From assembly GCA_013812485.1 (NCBI GenBank), contig JACCTJ010000072.1, forward strand, positions 1 to 5,271: a stretch of DNA of 5,271 bases. Reading direction: 5' to 3'. Source of the DNA: Thermoleophilaceae bacterium. Its GTDB lineage: Bacteria > Actinomycetota > Thermoleophilia > Solirubrobacterales > Thermoleophilaceae. The notes beneath the pieces are model-generated. The model saw nothing but the letters and a program-made list of their open reading frames with translations, was not told where the DNA came from and searched no databases. How positions within the stretch are numbered: position 1 is the stretch's first letter; each line of letters begins with the position of its first letter. The translations under genes were made by a program, and so were the position numbers. Positions 1-5,271 of this stretch are shown in pieces.

Positions 1-4
1 GTGA

Positions 5-460
5 TCAGAACGGAATGTCGTCGTCGGAGGCGCCGGATCCCGCCGGAGCCGGCTCGAAATCGCCGGTGTCGGCCGGAACGTCGCTCTGCGCCGAGAAGCG
101 CCCGCCGCCGTTCTCGGCCCCGTCACGCGAGCCGAGGAACTGAACGGAATCGGCGATGATATCGACTGACTGGCGCTTGTTGCCCTGATTGTCCTGCCAC
201 TCCCTCCACTCGAGCCGCCCGTCGAGGGCGACCGGCCGGCCCTTCTGGAGGTAGGTGGCACAGTTCTCGCCCTGCGCGCCCCACACGGTGACGTCGAAGT
301 AGTTCGGCTTGTCGATCCACTCGCCGGAGGCGTCGCGGCGGCGCGTGTTGCAGGCGAGGCGGAGACTGCAGACCGGCGTACCGCTGCCCGTCGTGCGCAG
401 CTCGGGATCGCGCGTGAGGTTGCCGGTCAGCACGACGCGGTTGATGTTGGTGGCTGCCAT
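5..460 (-). CDS. ssb: Single-stranded DNA-binding protein (SSB)
   Basis: A complete 151-residue SSB that coats single-stranded DNA during replication, recombination and repair. Residues 1-110 form the OB-fold: the start NINRVVLTGNLTRDPELR, the strand YFDVTVWG (54-61) and the LQKGRPVALDGRLEWREW segment (71-88) are typical of the family. Residues about 111-145 are a Gly/Ala/Pro/Asp-rich disordered linker, and the chain ends in DDDIPF (146-151), the acidic tip that recruits partner proteins in bacterial SSBs. The length is slightly short because the linker is short. The ATG start is preceded at 5 bases by AAGGAG, which supports it. The gene lies downstream of rpsF in the same direction, the usual bacterial rpsF-ssb-rpsR order; rpsR would lie beyond position 1. 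The 242-base gap to rpsF is longer than expected within an operon, so ssb may have its own promoter (inference). Confidence 0.96.
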   Translation of the reverse strand: MAATNINRVVLTGNLTRDPELRTTGSGTPVCSLRLACNTRRRDASGEWIDKPNYFDVTVWGAQGENCATYLQKGRPVALDGRLEWREWQDNQGNKRQSVDIIADSVQFLGSRDGAENGGGRFSAQSDVPADTGDFEPAPAGSGASDDDIPF

Positions 461-465
461 TGGTG

Positions 466-471
466 CTCCTT
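466..471 (-). promoter_or_regulatory. Ribosome binding site of ssb
   Basis: On the minus strand AAGGAG lies 5 bases upstream of the ssb ATG (458-460). It is a near-perfect Shine-Dalgarno match at a normal distance and fixes the ssb start. It is clearly stronger than anything in front of rpsF. Confidence 0.75.
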
Positions 472-495
472 GTCTTATCGGCGGACGGTCGCGGG

Positions 496-508
496 AGTCG
501 GGCCGACT
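496..508. promoter_or_regulatory. Small perfect palindrome upstream of ssb, possible operator
   Basis: AGTCGG and CCGACT form a perfect 6-base inverted repeat around a single central G, lying 35-48 bases upstream of the ssb start. A one-base loop cannot form a stable hairpin, so if functional this would be a protein-binding site. A possible -10 hexamer (TACAGT, minus strand, 511-506) overlaps its edge, but no convincing -35 lies 16-18 bases upstream of it. It does not match the GAAC-N4-GTTC LexA box of actinobacteria. In a GC-rich gap a palindrome this short can arise by chance. Confidence 0.22.
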
Positions 509-702
509 GTAGCGGTGCGCTCACCCGGAAAAGAGGCCCGGCGAGGCGAAGTTCCAGCAAAGTCGGAGAGCTTTCGCAGTCCTGTTGCAATCGGGGCCCG
601 TGAGTCGCTCGCGGAGGGCCGAGGGCGCTTCACCCGCGCCTGAGCCGACGAAGCTGGTGGCGCTCCGCCGCCCTCCCCGCCCCGGCGGTCGCTCGGCTCG
701 CC

Positions 703-1101
703 TCAGCGACGCGCGGGCGCATCGGCCGCCGCACGCGCGGCCACCGGCGAAGGGGCGTCTCCGTGCTCATCGTCGCCGCTGCGCGCGTCGGGGCGAGGCG
801 CCGGGGGCGTCGGCTGTCCCGGCTTGAGGCGGATCAAGCGGAAGCGGAGCACGTCGTCGGTGATCCGGAGCGTGCGCCCGAGGCGCTCGAGCAGGGGCGG
901 CGCGGCCTCGAGCTGAAACAGGTGATAGGCGCCGTCCTCGCGACCGCCGATCTCGAAGGCCAGGTGCCGGGCGCCCCAGTCCTGGGACTCGACGAGGGCA
1001 CCGTCGGCCTCGATCGCCTGGCGGATGCCGTCGAGGATCTCGGTCCGGCGCTCGTCCGGGGCCTCGGCGTCGAGGATGAGCATCAGGTCGTACAGGGCCA
1101 T
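703..1101 (-). CDS. rpsF: Small ribosomal subunit protein bS6
   Basis: A 132-residue bS6, a 30S ribosomal protein that binds the central domain of 16S rRNA next to bS18. Residues 1-92 form the whole family domain: YDLMLILDAEAPDE at the start, then GALVESQDWGARHLAFEI (34-51), GAYHLFQLEA (57-66) and LRITDDVLRFRLIRL (78-92), which correspond to the typical DWG-R-LAY, G-Y and LRI---LR blocks. Residues 93-132 are a Pro/Ala/Arg/Asp-rich low-complexity tail, as seen in several actinobacterial bS6 proteins. The ATG at 1099-1101 is right for the fold because the first strand begins at residue 3, yet no good Shine-Dalgarno is visible; only a weak GGTG lies upstream. It is followed by ssb in the same direction. 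No convincing promoter was identified in 1102-1324. Confidence 0.94.
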   Translation of the reverse strand: MALYDLMLILDAEAPDERRTEILDGIRQAIEADGALVESQDWGARHLAFEIGGREDGAYHLFQLEAAPPLLERLGRTLRITDDVLRFRLIRLKPGQPTPPAPRPDARSGDDEHGDAPSPVAARAAADAPARR

Positions 1102-1165
1102 GAAGCCGCACCACGGTAGCAGTGGCGGGTACGGCCGAGCGCGGCGGGGAGAGATCCCGGGACCC

Positions 1166-1189
1166 AGCGCTTACCCAGGTAGGGCCCGG
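1166..1189. repeat. Imperfect direct repeat, copy 1, in a hairpin
   Basis: The plus strand reads AGCGCTTACCCAGGTAGGG followed by CCCGG. It matches copy 2 (1320-1342) at 21 of 24 aligned positions with one single-base gap. Its flanks can fold: CCGGG-A-CCC (1157-1165) pairs with GGGCCCGG (1182-1189), giving 8 pairs with one bulged A and a 16-base loop that carries most of the repeat. There is no U-tract, so a standard intrinsic terminator is not supported. It lies between the trehalose genes and rpsF. The role is unknown. Confidence 0.5.
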
Positions 1190-1319
1190 CGGTGAGCCGG
1201 TGCGCGCCGCGCGGTCGGGGGTCGACCGGCGGCGAGGGAACGTCAGGACGGGTCGCTTGCTCCGGCGGCCGCCGGGCCCGCATACAGCGAACGAGACGGC
1301 AGGTCCGCCGGGGGCCCTG

Positions 1320-1342
1320 AGCGCTTACTCGGTAGGGACCGG
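1320..1342. repeat. Imperfect direct repeat, copy 2, over the GT20 stop codon
   Basis: The plus strand reads AGCGCTTACTCGGTAGGG followed by ACCGG, starting 154 bases after copy 1. It contains the TAA stop codon (1325-1327, minus strand) and the last codons of the GT20 gene. Short arms around it can pair: GTCCG (1303-1307) with CGGAC (1340-1344), and CCCT (1315-1318) with AGGG (1334-1337), though with an asymmetric internal loop. The hairpin is weaker than that of copy 1. It could contribute to ending trehalose-operon transcription, or copy 1 could be a decayed duplicate of the gene's 3' end; neither is shown. Confidence 0.5.
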
Positions 1343-2809
1343 ACGCTCCCCGCCGTCGCGCTTGGCCTCGACGTCGCGCAGCTGCTCGTCGACCCAGTCG
1401 CCCGGATCGCGGGCGGTGACGAGCCGCTTGAGTCCCTCGGCGCGCCACTCGCGCTCCTCGTAGGACATGGTCAGCGCGCGGTAGATGGCGTCGGCCTGCT
1501 CCTGCACGTCGAAGGGGTTGACCGACAGGGCGTACTCGCCGAGCTCCTCGTGGGCGCCGGTGTTCTCGGACAGCAGGCTCACCCCGGCGCGCTCGTTGAC
1601 GAGCGGGCCCTCCTTGGCCACCAGGTTCATGCCGTCGAACATGGCGTTGACCATCAGCAGGTCGTAGTGCTTGTAGGTGGCGACCGCCTCGGGCAGGCTC
1701 TCACGCAGCTTGAGGTGGATGGGCATCCAGTCGGTGGTCCCGTGACGGTGGTTGACGACGGCCACGAGCGCCTCGATCTTCTCGAGGTACTCGACGTACT
1801 CGGGCACGTCCTGGCGCGAGGGCACGAGCTGGGCGATGAAGGTCACCCGCTCGCGGAACTCCGGATGCTGGGAGAGGAACAGGTCGAAGGCGGTGAAGCC
1901 GCGCAGGACGTTCTTCGAGAGGTCGGCGCGGTCGACGCGCAGGATCAGGTGCTCGCGGCGGCGGCGCAGGAGCTCCTCCTCGAAGCCGTGCACCTCGTCG
2001 CTCTCGGCGTTGCGGCTGAAGGCCTCGGCCGAGATCGGCAGCGGGTAGACCCGCACCCAGACCTCGCGGTCCTCGAACTCGACCGTCCCGGCGTCGAAGT
2101 CGACGGGAAGGCCGAGGAGCTCCTGGCAGCACATGAGGAAGTTGCGGCGGTAGGCGTTGGTGTGAAAGCCGACGATGTCGTTCGAGAGGATGCCCTCGTA
2201 GATCTCCTCGCGCATGCCCGAGGGCAGCACGCGCCAGGCGTCGGGCTGGGTCCAGGGGATGTGCACGAAGTGGTGCAGGAACGCGTCGGGTCGCGCCCGG
2301 CGGATGGCTCTGGGGGCGAGGTAGAGGTGGTAGTCGTGGAGCATCACGACGGCCTGCTCGCCCTTGTCGATCTCGGCGACCACCGCGCGGGCGATGTCCT
2401 CGTTGACGACGCGGTAGCCGCGCTCGAAGGCGTCGGTCTCGCCCGAGCGGATGTCGGGAGCGTTCGAGAGATCCCACAGGTAGTGCTGGATGAACCACAG
2501 CATCGGGTTGGCGACCAGGTTGTAGAAGCCGTCGTAGGCCTCGGCGCTCGATTCGACGAGGCGGATGCGGTAGGTCGTGTCGCCGAGCTCGCAGTCGAAC
2601 GAGCCGTCGTAGCGCCGCGAGGCCTCGACGTCGGCGTCGGTCATGGCCGAGGCGATCCAGAGCGCGTCGCGGTGGTGGACGAGACCGGTGAGCGCGGTGA
2701 CGAGCCCTCCGGCCCCGCGCTGAGCCACGAGCTCGCCCGAGTCCTCGTCGCGCTCGAAGGCGGCCGGACCGCGGTTGGAGACGAGCACGATCTGAGGCTG
2801 GGCGCTCAC
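1325..2809 (-). CDS. otsA: GT20 trehalose-6-phosphate synthase
   Basis: A complete 494-residue GT-B glycosyltransferase of family GT20, expected to transfer glucose from an NDP-glucose to glucose-6-phosphate to give trehalose-6-phosphate in the cytoplasm. Family landmarks appear in order: SNRGP (11-15), the GGL donor loop (34-36), FYNLVANPMLWFIQHYLW (95-112), HDYHL (158-162), HIPW (183-186), GFHTNAY (214-220), VDRADLSKN (292-300), VPSRQDV (329-335) and FDGMNLVAKE (391-400). R294/K299 and D392/E400 keep the spacing of E. coli OtsA R262/K267 and D361/E369. The start is GTG; it puts the SNR strand at the usual place and has AGGGAG just upstream. It lies 9 bases after the GT4 gene, so the two look co-transcribed. 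No phosphatase domain is fused and no otsB is in the window. Loss of the upstream gene's 5' end to an insertion may reduce its expression. A related GT20 activity such as glucosylglycerol-phosphate synthesis is less likely. Confidence 0.9.
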   Translation of the reverse strand: MSAQPQIVLVSNRGPAAFERDEDSGELVAQRGAGGLVTALTGLVHHRDALWIASAMTDADVEASRRYDGSFDCELGDTTYRIRLVESSAEAYDGFYNLVANPMLWFIQHYLWDLSNAPDIRSGETDAFERGYRVVNEDIARAVVAEIDKGEQAVVMLHDYHLYLAPRAIRRARPDAFLHHFVHIPWTQPDAWRVLPSGMREEIYEGILSNDIVGFHTNAYRRNFLMCCQELLGLPVDFDAGTVEFEDREVWVRVYPLPISAEAFSRNAESDEVHGFEEELLRRRREHLILRVDRADLSKNVLRGFTAFDLFLSQHPEFRERVTFIAQLVPSRQDVPEYVEYLEKIEALVAVVNHRHGTTDWMPIHLKLRESLPEAVATYKHYDLLMVNAMFDGMNLVAKEGPLVNERAGVSLLSENTGAHEELGEYALSVNPFDVQEQADAIYRALTMSYEEREWRAEGLKRLVTARDPGDWVDEQLRDVEAKRDGGERPVPTE

Positions 2810-2811
2810 GG

Positions 2812-2817
2812 CTCCCT
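2812..2817 (-). promoter_or_regulatory. Ribosome binding site of the GT20 gene
   Basis: On the minus strand AGGGAG sits between the stop codon of the GT4 gene (TAG, 2821-2819) and the GTG start of the GT20 gene (2809-2807). Only 2 bases separate it from the GTG, which is unusually tight. The compact junction suggests that translation of the second gene is coupled to the first. Confidence 0.5.
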
Positions 2818-2818
2818 G

Positions 2819-4000
2819 CTACCCGAGACCGCGGAAGATGCCCAGCCAGTCGCGCAGGAGCCGCGGGGTCAGGAAGTGCGTCCGCACGTACTCCTTGCCC
2901 GCCCGGCCGAGCCACTTGCCGAGCCCGGGATCGCGGAGGATCCGCAGCGTGCGCTCGGCACATTCCTCGGGGCTCGAGACCAGGTAGCCCGAGGTCCCGT
3001 CCTGGATCTGAAGGGGGATGCCGCCGACGTCGCCACCGATGAACGGCCGGGCCTTCCAGAGCGCCTCGGACACCGTCAGCCCAAAGCCCTCGCGAGTCGA
3101 CTTCTGGATCACCACGTCGGCCTGCGACTGAAAGGCGTTGACCTCGATCGCGCCGACGTTGTTGAGGTTGCTGAGGATCTTGATGTCGGGATCGTTGTCG
3201 GCGTATTCGTAGGTCTTCTGGAAGTACTCGCGGCCCTCGGGGTCGTCGCTCGCCATCGAGCCGACCATCGCCAGCTGCGCCTCGGGGAGCTGCTCGGTCA
3301 CCTCGCGGTAGGCGTCGATGACGCCGATCGGGTCCTTCCAGGGATCGAAGCGCGAGACCTGGGTCAGCAGCGGCCGGTCGGGGTCGATGCCGAACTGCTC
3401 GCAGACGAAGGCGGCGTCCTCGGGCGAGAAGGCCATGTTCTTCGGCGAGAGCGGGTCGATCGCCGGCGGGATGATGTTGACGCCGCCGCGGTCCATCGCC
3501 GCCGGCACGTAGCTCGGCAGGTGCCAGACGCTGGCGTCGTATTCCTCCATCAGCGGCAGCAGGCGCTCGATCGGCGCCGGGTTCGGCGTCGAGAGGTCGA
3601 TGTGGCAGCGCCAGATCCAGCGCTTGCCCTTGGCCAGGGCGCCGCGGCGCAGGCCGATCGGCTGCGGGTCGTGGACGATCACCGCGTCCCACTCGCCCTG
3701 AAGGTCCTCGGCGTTCATCGCATTGATCTCGTCGAACAGCTCCCACTGCTCCTCGCTCAGCGTCGCCGGGTCGCCCTGCAGCGAGTTGTGGAGGAGCTTG
3801 GTCGCGTTGAAGAACTCCTCTTTGCCGAAGATCACCTGCCAGTGGGCGTCGAGTCCGACGTCGCGCATCAGCGGCACGATCGTGTAGAGGATCTCCGAGA
3901 CGCCGCCGCCGAAGGCCGTGGCGCTGACGTGCAGAACGCGTTTGCCTTTCAGCGGTCCGGCCAGCTCGCGGATGCGCTCGATCGTCTCCTTCCCGACTAT
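2819..4000 (-). pseudogene. treT: GT4 trehalose synthase (TreT type), 5' end removed by insertion
   Basis: About 393 codons of a GT4 enzyme remain. TreT joins an NDP-glucose and glucose directly into trehalose. Counting from GTG 3877 as residue 1, motifs are HDPQP (69-73), RCHIDLS (90-96), SRFDPWKD with R176/K181 (175-182), and EGFGLTVSE (263-271), the E-x7-E pair of GT4. The family sequence clearly continues upstream of that GTG: 41 codons read IVGKETIERIRELAGPLKG, then KRVLHVSATAFGGGVSEILY, including the donor-binding GGGV loop. It ends at position 4000, where the insertion sequence starts; the frame then meets TAA at 4018-4016 inside the element. Between there and 3877 no ATG, GTG or TTG is in frame. 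A protein started at 3877 would lack the glycine loop and is probably inactive. Family members are about 405-420 residues long, so roughly 15-25 residues are missing. The remainder shows no frameshift, which suggests a recent insertion. Confidence 0.87.
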
Positions 4001-4020
4001 GGAACCGGGCAGAAATTAGA
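4001..4020 (+). repeat. Left terminal inverted repeat of the IS
   Basis: It begins GGAACCGGGC and ends AATTAGA. Against the reverse complement of 5252-5271 it matches at 15 of 20 positions, with the outer GGAA and the inner AATTAGA identical. Beyond 20 bases the match fades. The in-frame TAA that closes the residual GT4 frame (4018-4016, minus) lies inside it. Confidence 0.75.
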
Positions 4021-4057
4021 CGCAGGATTTGGGACGGACCCGTAGAACAATTGGGGC

Positions 4058-5260
4058 ATGAGTGATGCCGAGGCTCAGATCGCAGAGCGCTTCCGGTTGG
4101 TGGGGTCCCAGCTGAACGAGCGCCAGCGACGGGCGTTCGCGGCCTCGGAGGCAAGGACCTTCGGGTGGGGAGGGATCGCGGCGGCGGCACGGGCGTGCGG
4201 ACTGGCGGAGAACACGGTCCGCAAGGGGCTGGGGGAGCTCGACGAGGAGCCGTTGGAGGCAGGTCGGGTGCGCAAGCCGGGGGCAGGTCGCCCAGCGCTC
4301 GAGGACTCCAATCCCGAGTTGCTGGACGCGCTGCGGGCCTTGGTGGCCCCCGACACTCGTGGCGATCCCGAGCGGGTCCTGCTCTGGACCTCAAAGAGCA
4401 CCCGCAACCTTGCGGCCGAGCTGACCGGGCAGGGACATCCGGTCGGCTTTCGAACGGTGCCGAGGCTGTTGGGCAAGCTGGGCTTCAGCCTGCAGTCGGC
4501 GCGCAAGACGCTGGAGGGCGCCCAACATCCCGATCGCGATGCCCAGTTTCGGCATATCAACGACTCCGTCGCTGCGGCGATCGCTGCCGGTCAGCCCGCG
4601 ATCAGCATCGACACCAAGAAGAAGGAGCTGGTCGGCGAGTTCAAGAACCCGGGCCGTGAGTGGCACCCGGCCGGGGAGCCTCCCCGGGCCAACACCCATG
4701 ACTTCCCGAGCCTGGCCGCAGGCAAGGCGATCCCCTACGGCGTCTATGACATCGCCGATGACTCGGCGATGGTGTCGGTCGGGATCGACCGCGACACCGC
4801 CCAGTTCTCGGTCGCCGCGATAGCCGCGTGGTGGGAGCAGTTCGGTCGATCCCGCTACCCCGAGGCCCGACAGCTCGTGATCACCGCCGACTGCGGCGGC
4901 TCCAACGGCAACCGCACCCGCCTCTGGAAGGCCGAGCTGGGGCGCCTCGCCGAGGACACCGGCCTGGAGATCGTCGTGCATCACTTCCCGCCCGGCACCA
5001 GTAAGTGGAACAAGATCGAGCACCGTCTGTTCAGCTTCATCTCCAAGAACTGGCGGGGGCGCTCCTTGGTCTCCCACGAGGTGATCGTCAACCTGATCGC
5101 CGCCACGACGACCAGCTCCGGGCTAGAGGTCCACGCCCGCCTCGACGACAACGACTACCCCACGGTCGAGGTCACCGACGCCGAGCTGGCTGCCGTCAAC
5201 CTCACCCGTGAGGCCTTCCACGGTGAGTGGAACTACTCGATCAAGCCGTCATCTAATTGA
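4058..5260 (+). CDS. ISAzo13-family DDE transposase
   Basis: An intact 400-residue transposase that cuts and joins the element's ends. Residues 1-65 carry the N-terminal region with a helix-turn-helix look (GWGGIAAAARACGLAENTVRKGL, 36-58). PGAGRPALEDSNPELLDAL (74-92), RGDPE, WTSKSTRNLAAELTGQGHPV (110-129) and LGFSLQSARKTLEG (141-154) are hallmarks of this family. The catalytic core shows three likely DDE acids: D185 in AISIDTKKKELVG, D278 in VITADCGGSNG, and E321 in PPGTSKWNKIEHRLFSFI. The C-terminus HGEWNYSIKPS is also typical. Full length for the family, with no frameshift. The start is ATG with only a GGGG run immediately upstream, so the ribosome site is weak. The stop codon (5258-5260) and last two codons lie inside the right inverted repeat. 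It points away from the GT4 gene it interrupts. Confidence 0.95.
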   Translation: MSDAEAQIAERFRLVGSQLNERQRRAFAASEARTFGWGGIAAAARACGLAENTVRKGLGELDEEPLEAGRVRKPGAGRPALEDSNPELLDALRALVAPDTRGDPERVLLWTSKSTRNLAAELTGQGHPVGFRTVPRLLGKLGFSLQSARKTLEGAQHPDRDAQFRHINDSVAAAIAAGQPAISIDTKKKELVGEFKNPGREWHPAGEPPRANTHDFPSLAAGKAIPYGVYDIADDSAMVSVGIDRDTAQFSVAAIAAWWEQFGRSRYPEARQLVITADCGGSNGNRTRLWKAELGRLAEDTGLEIVVHHFPPGTSKWNKIEHRLFSFISKNWRGRSLVSHEVIVNLIAATTTSSGLEVHARLDDNDYPTVEVTDAELAAVNLTREAFHGEWNYSIKPSSN

Positions 5261-5271
5261 TGGACGCTTCC
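5252..5271 (-). repeat. Right terminal inverted repeat of the IS
   Basis: The plus strand reads TCTAATTGATGGACGCTTCC. Its reverse complement begins GGAAGCGTCC and ends AATTAGA, matching the left repeat at 15 of 20 positions. It overlaps the last codons and stop of the transposase gene and ends on the final base of the window, so a further outward base or a target duplication cannot be excluded. Confidence 0.72.

Larger units (their letters stand above)
4001..5271 (+). mobile_element. ISAzo13-family insertion sequence
   Basis: A 1271-base element with one transposase gene (4058-5260) between 20-base terminal inverted repeats (4001-4020 and 5252-5271). Three observations place the left edge: the inverted repeat starts at 4001, the GT4 protein homology stops at 4000, and the leader (4011-4057) is noticeably more AT-rich than the neighbouring coding DNA. 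The right tip coincides with the last base of the window, so any target-site duplication and the rest of the interrupted gene cannot be seen. The family is assigned from the transposase. The intact transposase and recognisable ends suggest it may still be active (inference). Confidence 0.85.

Noticed and set aside
123..590. A 155-codon minus-strand frame starting in the rpsF-ssb gap.
   Set aside because: Most of it is an out-of-frame reading of ssb, with an Arg/Pro-rich composition and only a TTG start.
585..827. A short plus-strand frame across the rpsF-ssb gap and the rpsF 3' end.
   Set aside because: Arg/Pro/Ala-rich, overlaps rpsF antisense, and has no ribosome site.
1157..1189. An intrinsic terminator at the copy 1 hairpin.
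   Set aside because: The stem is plausible but the loop is 16 bases and no run of T follows on either strand, so only the repeat is reported.
1550..4045. An 831-codon open frame on the plus strand, antisense to both trehalose genes.
   Set aside because: It mirrors two confidently identified genes on the other strand. Its translation is repetitive in Val, Asp, Gly, Leu and Arg, typical of antisense frames in GC-rich codons, and matches no family I know.
4001..4057. An outward promoter in the IS left end that could re-drive the truncated GT4 gene.
   Set aside because: A TAATTT hexamer faces outward, but no -35-like hexamer sits 16-18 bases upstream and there is no in-frame start codon before GTG 3877.
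1701..4394. An 897-codon open frame on the minus strand.
   Set aside because: It is a shifted frame running through both trehalose genes and into the IS, dominated by Arg, Pro and Ala. It crosses an insertion junction, so it cannot be an ancestral gene.
4391..5077. A 228-codon minus-strand frame inside the IS.
   Set aside because: It is antisense to the intact transposase, whose catalytic motifs are unambiguous. There is no independent start signal or recognisable domain.

Overview
The window is very GC-rich and looks chromosomal. It carries a housekeeping pair (bS6 and single-stranded DNA-binding protein), a trehalose-synthesis gene pair, and an ISAzo13-type insertion sequence. The base composition, the rpsF-ssb order and the style of the GT20 and GT4 trehalose enzymes fit a high-GC actinobacterium. 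The protein sequences most resemble what I know from Thermoleophilia/Solirubrobacterales, but that placement is inference from memory and no search was run.

Layout. Positions 5-460 (minus) encode SSB, ending in the classic DDDIPF tip. Positions 703-1101 (minus) encode ribosomal protein bS6. Transcription runs right to left, rpsF then ssb, and the usual next gene (rpsR) would lie just beyond position 1. The 242-base gap between the two holds no gene but has a small perfect palindrome near ssb. Positions 1102-1324 are non-coding and contain one copy of a 23-24 base imperfect direct repeat with hairpin potential; the other copy sits on the stop codon of the next gene.

Positions 1325-2809 (minus) encode a GT20 trehalose-6-phosphate synthase. 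Nine bases upstream of it ends a GT4 trehalose synthase of the TreT type (2819-4000, minus). The two would be co-transcribed, GT4 first. Together they offer two routes to trehalose: direct joining of glucose to an NDP-glucose (TreT), and formation of trehalose-6-phosphate (OtsA), which needs a phosphatase not seen here.

The GT4 gene is broken. Its recognisable reading frame continues about 41 codons upstream of the only usable start codon (GTG at 3877) and stops being family-like exactly at position 4000/4001, where the left inverted repeat of an insertion sequence begins. The element runs from 4001 to the last base of the window (5271), with 20-base terminal repeats matching at 15 of 20 positions and an intact DDE transposase (4058-5260, plus strand). 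The missing N-terminus and start codon of the GT4 gene should lie on the other side of the element, outside the window. The window ending exactly on the element's tip suggests a contig break at a multicopy repeat.

I did not find convincing evidence of an undescribed system. The most informative observation is the insertion that decapitates the trehalose gene; the duplicated hairpin motif around 1166 and 1320 is the least explained structure.
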